Numbered from the stretch's first letter, positions 7,082 through 18,317 are shown. The stretch: 64,000 nucleotides of DNA from Desulfitobacterium metallireducens DSM 15288 (GCF_000231405.2 NZ_CP007032.1:806001-870000); one strand, 5' to 3'. Notes: generated by a model from the letters alone, not told the origin. Translations and numbers: made by a program.

Positions 7082-8653
7082 GTGAGAGTCGTCAGTGCTC
7101 AGCAAATGCGAGAAATCGAGAAACAAGCGATTGGAGTTTATGGAATTCCCAGTTTGCTGTTGATGGAAAATGCAGCTCTAGCCGTCGTCCAGGAAATTCG
7201 ACAAACCGCTACTCAAATGATTTTTAAGGAAAGTTGTAAGACGATCATTCTCGTGGGAAAAGGAAATAATGGAGGAGATGGTTTAGCGATTGCTCGACAT
7301 CTCTTGATTTCAGGAATGGATGTTACCGTTTTCTCTTTTGCCAAAACGGAAGAATTCCATGGCGATGCAGCTCTGAATTGTCACTTATATCAAAATGCAG
7401 GCGGCCGATTTTTCCTGATCGAGGGTGAAAAACAACTCCGATTCACGCGTTTAGCGTTACATCAAGCGGATATTATTGTGGATGCTATTTATGGAACAGG
7501 ATTACGTGGGGCTCTTCCAAGCCTAGTGGAAGAGTTCGTGGAAGAGGTTAATCAAACTCAGGCCTATGTTATAGCGGTCGATATTCCAAGCGGGGTTGAA
7601 GCAGATACCGGAAAGATCTACAGGAGTGCTATCCGCGCGCAGACAACAGTGACCTTTGGACTTCCAAAGCTGGGGCATTTTATGGCTAAAGGACCGGAGT
7701 ATGCAGGCCGTGTGATCGTTGACCCGATCTCCATTCCAGATCAATTTCTCACCCAGGAGGAAGTTTCCACCTTTGTTTTGACGGATGATGAGGTGAAAAC
7801 GTTTTTGCCGGTAAGGACACTTCAAGGACATAAAGGCACGCATGGCAAAGGCGTATTGGTTGCCGGATCCACAGGTATGACAGGAGCGGCAATTTTAGCC
7901 GGTAGATCTGCTTTGCGAAGTGGAATAGGGCTGTTACAGATCGTTACCCCACGAAGCATCGCTTCTCAGATGGACTTAGGAATCACTGAAGCAACGATCT
8001 GGTCAGTAGAGGGAGAAAATACGCTAGGTAATCAAGCGTGGCCGGTGATTTCAGAAAAATGCCGAACTGCTCAGGCCTTGGCGATTGGACCCGGGCTTGG
8101 CCAGAACACGGATTTCATTCCGGTTCTCGAGGAAGTCTTGCGCACGATTGAATTCCCCGTTTTATTGGACGCGGATGCTTTGAATTTGGTCGCTCAAGGA
8201 CCCGAGATTTTGGGGTGGCGACAAGGTAGAGGATCGTTAATAATGACGCCTCATCCAGGGGAAATGGCAAGACTATGTGACTGCTCAGTTCAGGAAATTG
8301 AAAATAATCGCTTAGAAATTGCAGTTACCAAAGCGGTTGAATGGGGAGTTGTTCTTGTCTTAAAAGGGGCAGTCACTGTGATTGCAAGTCCTGATGGACG
8401 AGCCTTCCTTAATCCAACAGGAAATCCAGGGTTAGGAACGGGAGGAACAGGGGATGTTTTAACCGGCAGTATTCTGGCCTGGTTAGCCCAAGGGGTACCT
8501 CCTTTAGAAGCAGCCTGTTTAGGTGTGTATCTGCATGGAAAGGCAGCTGACGAATTAGCCCGAGATTTTGGTTGGTCAGGGTTTACAGCGACAGAGGTTG
8601 CTGACCAGTTGGTTAAAGCACGGCGGTCTCTAGAGTTGATTGAAAAAGGATAG
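7082..8653 (+). CDS. nnr: Bifunctional NAD(P)H-hydrate epimerase / ADP-dependent dehydratase
   Basis: This metabolite-repair enzyme restores NAD(P)H from its hydrated forms. The N-terminal YjeF_N epimerase domain (about 1-215) has GKGNNGGDGLAIARHL and DAIYGTGLRG. The C-terminal YjeF_C kinase-like dehydratase (about 230-520) has HKGTHGKGVLVAGS, TPHPGEMARL and the GNPGLGTGGTGDVLTG anion hole. The GTG start at 7082 follows GAGGGAGG by 9 bases and gives 523 residues, normal for the fusion. It sits between acpS and alr in one operon. Confidence 0.93.
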   Translation: MRVVSAQQMREIEKQAIGVYGIPSLLLMENAALAVVQEIRQTATQMIFKESCKTIILVGKGNNGGDGLAIARHLLISGMDVTVFSFAKTEEFHGDAALNCHLYQNAGGRFFLIEGEKQLRFTRLALHQADIIVDAIYGTGLRGALPSLVEEFVEEVNQTQAYVIAVDIPSGVEADTGKIYRSAIRAQTTVTFGLPKLGHFMAKGPEYAGRVIVDPISIPDQFLTQEEVSTFVLTDDEVKTFLPVRTLQGHKGTHGKGVLVAGSTGMTGAAILAGRSALRSGIGLLQIVTPRSIASQMDLGITEATIWSVEGENTLGNQAWPVISEKCRTAQALAIGPGLGQNTDFIPVLEEVLRTIEFPVLLDADALNLVAQGPEILGWRQGRGSLIMTPHPGEMARLCDCSVQEIENNRLEIAVTKAVEWGVVLVLKGAVTVIASPDGRAFLNPTGNPGLGTGGTGDVLTGSILAWLAQGVPPLEAACLGVYLHGKAADELARDFGWSGFTATEVADQLVKARRSLELIEKG

Positions 8654-8670
8654 CCTGAGGAGGAAACACG

Positions 8671-9786
8671 ATGGAGAATGCACGCCCAGTATGGACTGAA
8701 GTGGATTTAAGTGCTCTAAAACGAAACTATGAACGGATTAAAACCTATACGAAAAGTGAAATCATGCCGATTGTTAAAGCGGATGCTTATGGGCATGGTG
8801 CGATTCCTGTAGTAAAAGTTCTTTTTGAGGCAGGGGCTCGCCGGTTTGGCGTAGCTCTGCTGGAGGAAGCTCTGGAAATAAAACGATCATTTCCTTCCGC
8901 TAAAGTGATGACAATTGGATATATGTCTACTGATTTTGCACGGACGATTGTTGAAGAGGATATTATAAGTGGTGTTTATCAATATGCTCAGGCGGAATCT
9001 TTGTCAAGGGCAGCTACTGACCTAGGGAAAAATGCGACAATTCATTTTAAAATCGATACGGGTATGGGTCGAATCGGCTTTCGAAAGGAGACCTATGAGG
9101 AGATCCTTCAGATAGCCAAACTTCCGAATCTTTATATCGAAGGGATTTATACTCATTTTGCGAATTCTGATCAGCTTGATTTGAGTTTTGCTCGGGAACA
9201 ACTAAAAACATTTTTGAATGTTTGTGAGCGCTTGCAAGCCCAGGGAATCGACATTCCGATTCGACATGCAGCCAATAGTGCAGCTATACTTCAGTTTCCT
9301 GAAGCTCATCTCGATTTGGTTCGTCCGGGTATTATTCTTTATGGTTTGCCACCCTCTAGTCAAGTCGGGGGTAATGAAGGATTTGAGCCAGTCATGACCT
9401 GGAAAGCTAAGATTGCTCATATTAAGGAAATTCAGGCAGGAGAGACAGTAAGTTACGGGCGCACATTTAGGGCCGCTTATCCTACCCGCGTGGCCACGCT
9501 ACCTGTGGGTTATGCAGATGGGTTAAATCGCGCGCTCTCTAATCGCGGGGAGATGTTGGTCAAGGGCAGACGGGCTGCGATAATTGGCCGGATCTGTATG
9601 GACCAAACGATGTTAGATATTACCAGGATACATGGGGTTGATGTGGGAACTCCAGTAACCCTATTAGGCTCTGATGGGTATGAACGGATTGATGCCACAG
9701 AGATGGCTAAATGGTTAGAAACGATTAACTACGAAGTGCTTTGTGATATTTCAAAGCGTGTTCCTCGTGTATATATTGAGAAATAA
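8671..9786 (+). CDS. alr: Alanine racemase
   Basis: This PLP enzyme interconverts L- and D-alanine for peptidoglycan synthesis. PLP lysine K36 lies in VKADAYGHG, the second catalytic tyrosine is in VSYGRTF, and RICMDQTMLDI is the conserved substrate-binding segment. It is 371 residues, the normal length. A GAGGAGGAAA ribosome site precedes the ATG. It is the last gene of the acpS-nnr-alr run. In Bacillus subtilis the next genes are the MazEF pair ndoAI-ndoA, but here they lie 15 kb away. Confidence 0.96.
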   Translation: MENARPVWTEVDLSALKRNYERIKTYTKSEIMPIVKADAYGHGAIPVVKVLFEAGARRFGVALLEEALEIKRSFPSAKVMTIGYMSTDFARTIVEEDIISGVYQYAQAESLSRAATDLGKNATIHFKIDTGMGRIGFRKETYEEILQIAKLPNLYIEGIYTHFANSDQLDLSFAREQLKTFLNVCERLQAQGIDIPIRHAANSAAILQFPEAHLDLVRPGIILYGLPPSSQVGGNEGFEPVMTWKAKIAHIKEIQAGETVSYGRTFRAAYPTRVATLPVGYADGLNRALSNRGEMLVKGRRAAIIGRICMDQTMLDITRIHGVDVGTPVTLLGSDGYERIDATEMAKWLETINYEVLCDISKRVPRVYIEK

Positions 9787-9816
9787 AGGATTTTTAATGT
9801 GCGGGGTTAAATTGCT

Positions 9817-11205
9817 GTGGAAAACAAAAAGCATATTGGGTCGATAGACGGCCTTGTTCAAGCCATGGACCGTTTCTTTAAGAACCTTACTCCTCCTCGC
9901 GTTCTTGTTATAGGATTTGCTATCGTTATTCTTCTGGGAGCATTAATTTTGACCTTGCCTGTTGCAACAGTAGATGGGCAGGGTTTAAAGTTTTTAAATG
10001 CTCTCTTCACTGCTACCTCGGCTGTTTGTGTGACGGGGCTTATCGTTGTCGATACGGGGACAACCTTTACCTTATTTGGACAACTCGTGATTCTTTCCCT
10101 TATTCAAATTGGTGGCTTGGGCTTCATGACGTTTGCAACCTTCTTTGCTATAATCTTGGGACGTAAAGTGACTCTCAAGGAACGACTCCTTCTTCAGGAA
10201 GCCCTTAATCAGGTTTCGTTAGAAGGCGTTGTTCGGTTAGCAAAGTATGTACTTCAAGTGACGTTCGCCATTGAAGCTGCAGGAGCACTTATTTTAGCTG
10301 TTCGCTGGTCTTTCGACATGAGTTGGACGAAAGCGATTTATTATGGAATCTTCCATGCTGTATCCTCATTTAATAATGCTGGATTTGACTTGTTTGGTGA
10401 GTATTCCAGCATTACTCGCTATGTTGGGGATCCTATTGTGAATATAACGATAATGTTGCTCATTATCTTTGGAGGTTTAGGTTTTACCGTATTATCGGAC
10501 TTATACATGCATAAAGGGAAAAAGATGATGCTTCATACGAAAATGGTGTTGAGTATGACCGGAATTCTAATTTTTGCGGGTGCAATTCTTATTTTTCTTA
10601 TCGAATTTAGCAATCCCAAAACGCTAGGTTCGCTCGATCCAATGGCAAAAATTTTATCTTCCTTGTTCCAGTCAGTAACGGCACGAACTGCAGGGTATAA
10701 TACTTTGGACATGACCGGGTTGAGAAGCACGACCCTTCTGATCATGATTATCCTCATGTTTATTGGAGCTTCTCCTGGATCAACGGGTGGTGGTATTAAG
10801 ACAACCACCTTTGCCTCTGTGAGTTTGTATGTGTTCAGTTTGTTTCGGGGAGAATCTTTTGTAACGTTTAAAGAACGAAGTATTGCAACAGATGTTATTC
10901 AAAAAGCAGTGGCCGTTGTTATTATGGCTTTGGTATTAGTTTTGGTCGTGACTGGAGTTTTAACGCTTACGGAAAAAGCAGATTTTCTAACTTTACTTTT
11001 TGAGACGACTTCAGCCTTTGCTACTGTGGGGCTAACGGTGGGGCTTACGCCTACGTTAACGAATATGGGTAAGTTAATGATTATCTTTACAATGTTTGCT
11101 GGGCGGGTTGGACCTTTAACCCTTGTTTTTGCTCTATCCCATAAGCGCAATGGACCACAACAAAAGCATATCAAATATCCAGAAGAAAAAATTATGATTG
11201 GGTAG
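9817..11205 (+). CDS. ktrB: KtrB-type potassium transporter, membrane subunit
   Basis: This is the potassium-conducting subunit of a Ktr/Trk system, about 462 residues with the four membrane-pore-membrane repeats of the family. Selectivity-filter-type segments are visible as TSAVCVTGLI, FNNAGFD, TARTAGYNT and FATVGLT. A glycine-rich stretch, GASPGSTGGGIKTTTF, lies in the third repeat region. The length and partner gene fit KtrB rather than TrkH. The start is GTG with only a weak ribosome site (GGGG about 12 bases upstream). The KtrA gate subunit follows after 20 bases. Confidence 0.92.
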   Translation: MENKKHIGSIDGLVQAMDRFFKNLTPPRVLVIGFAIVILLGALILTLPVATVDGQGLKFLNALFTATSAVCVTGLIVVDTGTTFTLFGQLVILSLIQIGGLGFMTFATFFAIILGRKVTLKERLLLQEALNQVSLEGVVRLAKYVLQVTFAIEAAGALILAVRWSFDMSWTKAIYYGIFHAVSSFNNAGFDLFGEYSSITRYVGDPIVNITIMLLIIFGGLGFTVLSDLYMHKGKKMMLHTKMVLSMTGILIFAGAILIFLIEFSNPKTLGSLDPMAKILSSLFQSVTARTAGYNTLDMTGLRSTTLLIMIILMFIGASPGSTGGGIKTTTFASVSLYVFSLFRGESFVTFKERSIATDVIQKAVAVVIMALVLVLVVTGVLTLTEKADFLTLLFETTSAFATVGLTVGLTPTLTNMGKLMIIFTMFAGRVGPLTLVFALSHKRNGPQQKHIKYPEEKIMIG

Positions 11206-11225
11206 AAACAGGAGGGAGACCTGAG

Positions 11226-11873
11226 ATGCATAAACAATTTGTCGTTATTGGTTTAGGACGCTTTGGAACGAGCGTGGCACGAACATTGAGTTCTCTAGGT
11301 CATGACGTTTTAGCAATTGATATGAAGGAAAATGCTGTTCAGGCCATTATGAACGAAGTAACCCACGCCGTTCAAGCCGATGCTCGCGAGGAAGAGAATT
11401 TAAGAGCTTTGGGTGTTCGTAATTTTGATGTGGCTGTTGTCGCGATCGGAGATGATCTCCAGGCTAATATTTTAATTACGTTAATGTTGAAAGAAATGGG
11501 AATAGAGTATGTGGTTGCCAAAGCTCAAACCAATTTGCATGGCAGGGTTCTAGAGAAAGTCGGAGCGGATAAAATCATTTATCCGGAAAAGGATATGGGA
11601 GTCCGGGTCGCCCATAATCTTGTTACAGCGAACATTATGGATTTTATTGAACTTTCCCCCGACTACAGTATTGTGGAAATCCTTACCCCTTATAAGTTCA
11701 TTGGTAAATCACTGGGAGAATTAAATTTACGTGCGAAGTATGGAATTAGCGTAATGGCGATTAAAAACGGGAAAAAGGTTGAGGTTGCCCCAGGTGCGGA
11801 TGCAAGGATTCAAGAAAGGGATATTCTTGTGGTTGTGAGTAGCAATAAAGCCATTGAAAAGCTTCCGGAATAG
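11226..11873 (+). CDS. ktrA: KtrA/TrkA-type potassium channel gating subunit
   Basis: This is the cytoplasmic ring protein that gates KtrB. The N-terminal RCK_N Rossmann domain has GLGRFGTSVA for nucleotide binding. The C-terminal RCK_C domain (about 140-215) includes LNLRAKYGISVMAIKNG, which matches the loop that binds cyclic-di-AMP in KtrA of other Firmicutes. It is 215 residues, typical of the family. A GGAGGGAGA ribosome site precedes the ATG. Regulation by c-di-AMP is established for the family and inferred here. Confidence 0.93.
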   Translation: MHKQFVVIGLGRFGTSVARTLSSLGHDVLAIDMKENAVQAIMNEVTHAVQADAREEENLRALGVRNFDVAVVAIGDDLQANILITLMLKEMGIEYVVAKAQTNLHGRVLEKVGADKIIYPEKDMGVRVAHNLVTANIMDFIELSPDYSIVEILTPYKFIGKSLGELNLRAKYGISVMAIKNGKKVEVAPGADARIQERDILVVVSSNKAIEKLPE

Positions 11874-11982
11874 GGAAAGTCTAATAATCGGCTCATCTCT
11901 TGTTTATATATTGTATACATTGCATAAAACAGTTGAATTTTAGTGTGCTCTTATGTTAAGTTAAATTTAATTCAATATTGTA

Positions 11983-12048
11983 GAGCAAAGGCGCTCAAAG
12001 GAGTTTTGTACCCCCTGATTTAGGTACATTCTCTTTGGGTGCTTTTTT
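11983..12048 (+). promoter_or_regulatory. gltB leader: ANTAR-type hexaloop hairpin overlapping a terminator
   Basis: GAGC-AAAGGC-GCTC (11983-11996) is a four-base-pair hairpin with a hexanucleotide loop having A at position 1 and G at position 4, the pattern recognised by ANTAR-domain antiterminators. Its 3' arm (GCGCTC) is also the start of a longer terminator stem that pairs with TTCTCTTTGGGTGC and ends in TTTTTT (12043-12048). The two folds are mutually exclusive, so stabilising the hexaloop should allow read-through into gltB. The usual second hexaloop of a dual motif is not clear. The likely ligand is the ANTAR protein encoded at 19687. Confidence 0.7.
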
Positions 12049-12078
12049 GTTTATAAATACCAATGAAGGGTGAGGAAT

Positions 12079-15000
12079 ATGCAAAGTTATGGTTTGCCAA
12101 TGCAACAAGGACTTTATGATCCAGCATTAGAACATGATGCCTGTGGTATGGGATTTGTCGTTAATATCAAGGGTAAGAAGTCTCATGAAATTATAGATGA
12201 AGCTTTAACGGTACTGGAAAATCTAAATCATAGAGGGGCAAGCGGAGCTGATGAAAATACAGGTGACGGCGCAGGAATTCTGATTCAGATCCCGCATGAT
12301 TTCTTTATTAGAGAATGTGATGTTCTGGGGTTCGATTTGCCAGAAAAAGGCGACTATGGCGTAGGAATGATTTTTGCTCATAAGTATGATGATTTCAGAA
12401 AAACACAGATGGAAACCTTTGAAAAAATTGTGCAAGAGGAAGGACAAAAGATCCTCGGCTGGAGAGAAGTTCCTATCGATAAGACCACAATTGGGGAAAG
12501 TGCAAAAGCGGTTATGCCTCGATTCTTGCAGGTTTTTATCGAAAAAAGTGAAGCGATCAAGGACGAAATGGAGTTTGAAAGAAAGCTTTATATCATCAGA
12601 AAACGGGCGGAAAAGGCTATTGTCCCGATGTGTGAAGATAAGGGTGGAACCTTCTATGTAGCGAGTCTTTCTTCAAAAACCATCGCCTATAAAGGCATGC
12701 TGACAGCAGAGCAACTCCGGAATTTCTATCTTGATCTTTCCGACCTTGATTTTGTATCAGCATTAGCTATGGTTCATTCAAGGTTCAGTACAAATACCTT
12801 CCCCAGCTGGGAGAGGGCACACCCTAACCGCTATATTGTTCACAACGGGGAAATCAACACGATTCGCGGGAACGTGAATTGGATGAAGGCAAGACAGAAA
12901 TCAATGGATTCCCCTCTTTTTGAGGATATTACAAAAGTCTATCCTATCATTGACGAGTCAGGGAGTGACTCGGCGATGTTCGACAACGCCCTTGAATTCC
13001 TTCACCTTACCGGAAGGTCACTTCCTCACGCAGTGATGATGATGATCCCAGAGCCCTGGGAAAAAAATAATCTGATGTCTAAAGAAAAAAAGGAATTCTA
13101 TGAATTCCATGACTATTTAATGGAGCCCTGGGATGGTCCTGCGGCTATGGCTTTTACTGATGGAACGGTTATTGGCGGCGTACTGGACCGCAACGGCCTC
13201 AGACCTTCTCGCTATTATGTGACCAAAGATGATAAGGTAGTACTGGCTTCAGAAGTAGGAGTCATTGATATCAAGCCTGAAAATGTTCAATATAAAGGCC
13301 GGTTAGAACCAGGAAAAATGCTCCTTATTGATATTGAGGCTCAGCGAATCATTTCTGATGAAGAAATCAAGCAAAGCGTATCCTTGATGCAGCCCTATGA
13401 AGAATGGAATAATAGACATATTGTGAAGCTCAACGATCTACCGGCTGTAGAAATAAAAAGCGAAAAAGTTTCGGAAGACCTTATCAAACAGCAAAAAGCA
13501 TTTGGATATACGTTTGAGGATATCACAAAAACCCTTCAACCCATGGCGGTCGAAGGCAAAGACCCTGTAGGTGCAATGGGCATAGATTCACCGCTCGCTG
13601 TACTATCTGAGAAACCCCAAATGTTGTACCTTTATTTTAAACAGCTATTTGCTCAGGTCACAAATCCTCCAATTGATGGGATCAGGGAAGAGATTGTGAC
13701 CTCAAGCAGTGTGTTGCTAGGTGACACTGGAAATTTACTAGACCCTGATCAGTTTAATTCTGCAAGTCTTTTTCTAGAACATCCGATTTTGACGAATGAG
13801 CAACTTAAGACGATTAAACATTTGAATAATGATCAATTTAAGACTGTGACAATTTCCATCCTCTATAAAGCTTCGGAAGGGGCAAGAAAGATGGGAAAAG
13901 CACTAGAGCGGATCTTCAGAGAAGCGGATAAAGCGATTAGCGAAGGCGCTAATATCATTATTCTCTCAGATCGAGGGGTAAATAAAGAGTTAGCAGCCAT
14001 CCCTGCCCTTTTGGCGTCTTCAGGACTTCATCACTACCTGATCAGCAAAGAGATTAGAACTAACATTGGAATTGTGTTGGAATCAGGAGAACCGAGGGAA
14101 GTTCATCATTTCTGTACCCTTATAGGCTATGGCGTTACCGCAATCAATCCGTATCTCGCTTATGAAACGATCAAGGATCTTTCGGAAAAGGACTTACTTG
14201 ATGGACTTAGTTATGAAGAAGGTCAAAAGCACTTCATTAAAGCTTCTGTCAAAGGCATTCTCAAAGTCATTTCGAAAATGGGTATTTCGACAGTTCGGAG
14301 CTATCATGGAGCTCAAATCTTTGAGGCGGTCGGGCTGAAAAAAGATCTCATCGATAAATATTTCACAGCGACACCTTCACGAATGGAAGGCATAGGACTT
14401 GAAGAAATCGCAGCAGAAAATCAGATGAGACATGATAGTGCCTTTGATGAAAATTTACTCTATACGGATTCCCTTGAAGTGGGAGGATACTTCCAATGTA
14501 AAGAGGATGGAGAGACTCACCTTTACACTCCAGAAACGATCTATATGCTTCAGAGGGCATGCCGAGAAGAGAACTACTCGCTGTTCAAGGACTTTTCAAA
14601 AAAGATCAACGATGAACAAATATATACTTTAAGAAATCTCCTCGCTTTCAAGTACAATGCCGGAGATACCATTCCTATCGAAGAAGTAGAATCGGTGGAT
14701 TCCATTGTTAAACGATTTAAGACTGGAGCAATGTCATATGGTTCAATCAGCAAGGAAGCTCATGAATGCCTAGCTATTGCGATGAATCGACTTGGCGGAA
14801 AGAGCAACACGGGTGAAGGCGGAGAGGACAGCGAACGTTTCAAGGTTCTGCCTAATGGCGATTCTAAGAAGAGTGCAATTAAGCAGGTTGCATCTGGACG
14901 TTTCGGTGTCACCAGCAATTACTTGGTGAATGCCCAGGAAATACAAATCAAAATGGCTCAGGGAGCAAAACCGGGTGAAGGTGGGCAACTTCCGGGACCT

Positions 15001-16644
15001 AAGGTTTATCCGGAAATTGCTAGGGTAAGGCATTCTACCCCAGGCGTCGATCTTATTTCACCACCACCGCACCATGATATTTATTCCATTGAAGACCTAG
15101 CTGAGCTCATCCATGATTTAAAAAATGCGAATCGTGATGCACGAATCAATGTTAAACTCGTTTCTGAAGTCGGTGTTGGAACGATTGCTGCAGGGGTAGC
15201 CAAAGGAAAAGCGGATGTCATTCTGATCAGCGGTTACGATGGTGGAACTGGGGCTTCTCCAAGAACGAGTATTAGAAATGCAGGACTTCCCTGGGAACTT
15301 GGACTTGCTGAGGCGCATCAGACTTTGGTACTGAACAAGCTGAGAGACCGAGTGGTTCTTGAAACAGACGGAAAGTTGCTTACAGGTAGGGATGTTGTCA
15401 TTGCGGCAATGCTTGGAGCTGAGGAATACGGATTTGCAACAACACCGCTGATTGCCCTGGGATGTGTCATGATGAGGGTTTGTAACCTTAACACTTGTCC
15501 TGTAGGCATAGCGACTCAAGACAAAGATTTAAGGAAGAACTTCACAGGAAAACCAGAGTATGTTGAAAATTTCATGCGGTTTATCGCTCAGGAAATGCGT
15601 GAAATCATGGCTAAACTAGGGTTTAAAACAATTCGCGAAATGGTTGGACGTGCCGATAAACTTAAAACTAAAGAGAATGTGAAGCATTGGAAGGCTTCGC
15701 GTCTGGATCTATCCCAAATTCTTTATCAACCTTATGCGGGAGCTGAAGTTGGTCGATTCAATACCCAATCTCAGAACCATATGCTGGAAAAATCATTGGA
15801 TGTTAAAAAACTACTGAGAATCTGTAAACCTGCTCTGGAGAATAAAAAACCCATTAAAGCTAAATTAAAGATTAACAATGTTGATCGCGTTGTCGGAACA
15901 GTCATAGGAAGTGAAATTTCGAAGCGATATGGAGAAGAGGGACTTCCTGAAGATACGATTAAGCTCACCTTTGTAGGCTCGGCAGGACAGAGTTTTGGGG
16001 CCTTTATCCCGAAAGGAATGTCTCTTGAACTTGAAGGAGACGCTAACGACTATTTAGGAAAAGGCCTTTCAGGGGGTAAAATTGTTGTTTATCCACCGAA
16101 GACTGCTGATTTTGAGCCTGAGAAAAATATCCTGATCGGAAATGTTGCTTTCTATGGAGCAACTTCAGGTGAAGCCTATATCAATGGGATAGCAGGCGAA
16201 AGGTTCTGTGTAAGAAATAGCGGAATTCAGGCGGTCGTTGAAGGTGTGGGTGAACATGGTTGCGAGTATATGACCGGTGGTAAAGTGGTTATCCTGGGTA
16301 AAACAGGAAGGAACTTTGCGGCTGGAATGTCGGGTGGGGTAGCCTATATTCTGGATTTTGACGAGATATACTGCAACAAATCCATGGTACTTTTAGAAAA
16401 ACCTGAATCTGAAGAAGAACTCAATGAAATTAAGGAACTGATTCAAAAGCATGTTGAGCATACGGGTAGTCGCCAGGGCAAGAAGATTCTTAAAGATTGG
16501 GAAAACTATTCTCTGAGATTCACAAAGGTAATACCGAAAGATTACAAACGTATGCTTGAAAACATTGATAAAGCTCACAAGGCAGGTTTAAGTGGCGAAG
16601 AAGCCTTGATGGCCGCCTTTGAAGAGAACTTTAAAAAGGCTTGA
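12079..16644 (+). CDS. gltB: Glutamate synthase large subunit
   Basis: This subunit takes the amide nitrogen of glutamine and transfers it to 2-oxoglutarate. The N-terminal glutaminase nucleophile is Cys22 (EHDACGMGF), exposed after removal of a short propeptide. The central and FMN-binding domains follow ([30 protein letters not shown]). The 3Fe-4S cysteines are in [20 protein letters not shown], and a C-terminal GXGXG beta-helix domain closes the protein. The length of 1521 is normal. I prefer the ATG at 12079; the GTG at 12070 lies against the ribosome site. It pairs with gltD 48 bases downstream. Confidence 0.96.
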   Translation: MQSYGLPMQQGLYDPALEHDACGMGFVVNIKGKKSHEIIDEALTVLENLNHRGASGADENTGDGAGILIQIPHDFFIRECDVLGFDLPEKGDYGVGMIFAHKYDDFRKTQMETFEKIVQEEGQKILGWREVPIDKTTIGESAKAVMPRFLQVFIEKSEAIKDEMEFERKLYIIRKRAEKAIVPMCEDKGGTFYVASLSSKTIAYKGMLTAEQLRNFYLDLSDLDFVSALAMVHSRFSTNTFPSWERAHPNRYIVHNGEINTIRGNVNWMKARQKSMDSPLFEDITKVYPIIDESGSDSAMFDNALEFLHLTGRSLPHAVMMMIPEPWEKNNLMSKEKKEFYEFHDYLMEPWDGPAAMAFTDGTVIGGVLDRNGLRPSRYYVTKDDKVVLASEVGVIDIKPENVQYKGRLEPGKMLLIDIEAQRIISDEEIKQSVSLMQPYEEWNNRHIVKLNDLPAVEIKSEKVSEDLIKQQKAFGYTFEDITKTLQPMAVEGKDPVGAMGIDSPLAVLSEKPQMLYLYFKQLFAQVTNPPIDGIREEIVTSSSVLLGDTGNLLDPDQFNSASLFLEHPILTNEQLKTIKHLNNDQFKTVTISILYKASEGARKMGKALERIFREADKAISEGANIIILSDRGVNKELAAIPALLASSGLHHYLISKEIRTNIGIVLESGEPREVHHFCTLIGYGVTAINPYLAYETIKDLSEKDLLDGLSYEEGQKHFIKASVKGILKVISKMGISTVRSYHGAQIFEAVGLKKDLIDKYFTATPSRMEGIGLEEIAAENQMRHDSAFDENLLYTDSLEVGGYFQCKEDGETHLYTPETIYMLQRACREENYSLFKDFSKKINDEQIYTLRNLLAFKYNAGDTIPIEEVESVDSIVKRFKTGAMSYGSISKEAHECLAIAMNRLGGKSNTGEGGEDSERFKVLPNGDSKKSAIKQVASGRFGVTSNYLVNAQEIQIKMAQGAKPGEGGQLPGPKVYPEIARVRHSTPGVDLISPPPHHDIYSIEDLAELIHDLKNANRDARINVKLVSEVGVGTIAAGVAKGKADVILISGYDGGTGASPRTSIRNAGLPWELGLAEAHQTLVLNKLRDRVVLETDGKLLTGRDVVIAAMLGAEEYGFATTPLIALGCVMMRVCNLNTCPVGIATQDKDLRKNFTGKPEYVENFMRFIAQEMREIMAKLGFKTIREMVGRADKLKTKENVKHWKASRLDLSQILYQPYAGAEVGRFNTQSQNHMLEKSLDVKKLLRICKPALENKKPIKAKLKINNVDRVVGTVIGSEISKRYGEEGLPEDTIKLTFVGSAGQSFGAFIPKGMSLELEGDANDYLGKGLSGGKIVVYPPKTADFEPEKNILIGNVAFYGATSGEAYINGIAGERFCVRNSGIQAVVEGVGEHGCEYMTGGKVVILGKTGRNFAAGMSGGVAYILDFDEIYCNKSMVLLEKPESEEELNEIKELIQKHVEHTGSRQGKKILKDWENYSLRFTKVIPKDYKRMLENIDKAHKAGLSGEEALMAAFEENFKKA

Positions 16645-16692
16645 GAGTTTAAGAAGACTGGAGATTCTTAAGGAAATTAAGGTGGGACTAAA

Positions 16693-18177
16693 ATGGGAAA
16701 AGCAACTGGATTTTTAGAGTATAAAAGAATGAATCCGCGGAAACGGCCGCCAGAAGAACGGATCAAAGACTGGAAAGAACTAAAGTTGCCGATGGATCCT
16801 GAGGATGTAAAAAATCAGGGTGCTCGCTGTATGAACTGCGGAGTTCCTTTCTGTCATGGCGGGGTAATGTTAAAAGGAATGGTTTCAGGTTGTCCTCTGC
16901 ATAATCTTATTCCAGAATGGAATGAACTGATTTATAAAGGACAATGGAAGGAAGCTTATCAAAGGCTGTCAAGAACCAGCCCTTTTCCAGAATTTACGTC
17001 AAGAGTGTGTCCAGCGCCTTGTGAAGGGGCATGTACTGAAGGCCATATTATGGAGTCTGTTACGATTAACAATATTGAATATGAGATTATCGAGAAAGCC
17101 TTTGCTGAAGGTTGGGTCGCCCCTAAAAAGGCGAAAGCCACCGGTAAGAAAATCGCAATTGTCGGTTCTGGTCCTTCGGGGTTGTCAGCTGCCTATTTTT
17201 TAAATGCAGTGGGACATGACGTAACGGTTTATGAAAGAAATGACAGAGCGGGCGGATTGATGATGTACGGGATCCCTAATATGAAACTTGATAAAGGTAT
17301 CGTGGAACGTCGCCTCAAGCTTCTGAAGGAATCGGGAATCCAATTCGTACTGAACACAGAGATCGGTAAAGATATCTCTGCGCAGGAATTGGTGGACACG
17401 AACGATGCTGTGGTGCTATGTACAGGAGCGACTAAGGCGCGGGGACTTGATGTTGAAGGTAAAGACCTCAAGGGAGTTTACTTTGCAGTAGATTTTCTCA
17501 AAGCTAACACCAAAAGCCTTCTTGATTCTCAGCTACTGGACGGAAACTATATCAGCGCTAAAGATAAGAATGTGATCATCATTGGCGGAGGGGATACGGG
17601 AACAGACTGTGTAGCTACCTCGATAAGGCATGGTTGTCAGAGTGTTTACCAGTTTGAAATTATGCCCGAGCCTCCTGCAAAGAGAATTGAGGAATCAAAT
17701 CCCTGGCCCGAATGGCCAAAGAAGCTAAAAGTTGACTATGGTCAAGAAGAGGCCATAGCCTTGTATGAACAGGATCCGAGAAATTACCTCATCTCCACAA
17801 AAAAAATTGTAGGCAATGAGTTGGGCGAGGTCAAAGAGGTTCACACGGTAAAGATCACTTGGGTCAAAAATGACTCGGGTCGTTTAGTTCCTCAAGAAAT
17901 TCCTGGCAGCGAAAAAGTGTGGCGTGCTGATTTGGTGCTTCTCGCTATGGGATTTCTAGGTCCAGAAGATATAATTCCCCACGAGCTTAAACTTGAGAGG
18001 GATTTGAGGAGCAATTTGAAAGCGGAATTCGAAGTGTTTGAGACAAATGTTGAGAAGGTATTCGCTGCCGGCGATACAAGAAGGGGTCAGAGCCTCGTTG
18101 TTTGGGCACTTCAAGAAGGTAAGCTTGCCGCAAGGGAAGTCGATAAATACCTCATGGGTAAAAGTGTTATTAAGTAA
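16693..18177 (+). CDS. gltD: Glutamate synthase small subunit (NAD(P)H-dependent)
   Basis: This 494-residue flavoprotein passes electrons from NAD(P)H to the large subunit. N-terminal cysteine clusters (CMNCGVPFCH, CPAPCEGACTEGH) bind two 4Fe-4S centres. The FAD motif is IVGSGPSGLSAAYF and the nucleotide motif IIGGGDTGTDCV. A C-terminal AAGDTRRGQSLVVWA segment completes the FAD site. It follows gltB as one transcription unit, and a strong 14-bp hairpin lies just after it. Confidence 0.96.
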   Translation: MGKATGFLEYKRMNPRKRPPEERIKDWKELKLPMDPEDVKNQGARCMNCGVPFCHGGVMLKGMVSGCPLHNLIPEWNELIYKGQWKEAYQRLSRTSPFPEFTSRVCPAPCEGACTEGHIMESVTINNIEYEIIEKAFAEGWVAPKKAKATGKKIAIVGSGPSGLSAAYFLNAVGHDVTVYERNDRAGGLMMYGIPNMKLDKGIVERRLKLLKESGIQFVLNTEIGKDISAQELVDTNDAVVLCTGATKARGLDVEGKDLKGVYFAVDFLKANTKSLLDSQLLDGNYISAKDKNVIIIGGGDTGTDCVATSIRHGCQSVYQFEIMPEPPAKRIEESNPWPEWPKKLKVDYGQEEAIALYEQDPRNYLISTKKIVGNELGEVKEVHTVKITWVKNDSGRLVPQEIPGSEKVWRADLVLLAMGFLGPEDIIPHELKLERDLRSNLKAEFEVFETNVEKVFAAGDTRRGQSLVVWALQEGKLAAREVDKYLMGKSVIK

Positions 18178-18193
18178 GGCAATTAAGTAAGTA

Positions 18194-18234
18194 GGAAGCT
18201 CGTAGCATTATAGATAAAGGTGCTGCGGGCTTCC
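18194..18234 (+). terminator. Strong hairpin between gltD and glnA
   Basis: GGAAGCTCGTAGCA and TGCTGCGGGCTTCC form a 14-bp stem (with G-T pairs) around a 13-base loop. The tail CTGTTAATATC has few T residues, so it may be a weak terminator or an RNA-processing/attenuation site. A TATAAT (18246-18251) follows it and may serve glnA. Confidence 0.5.
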
Positions 18235-18317
18235 CTGTTAATATCTATAATGGAAGGGTAAGACAAAGTATGATAGACTTATAAAAAACCTAAAGAAGGC
18301 TGAAAGGAGTAACCCTA

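Noticed and set aside
11940-12060. T-box leader before gltB
   Set aside because: No T-box core sequence or specifier stem is visible. The hexaloop/terminator arrangement fits an ANTAR target.
15118-15519. Minus-strand ORF of 133 codons inside gltB
   Set aside because: It is a shadow of the conserved FMN/Fe-S region of glutamate synthase and shows no gene features.
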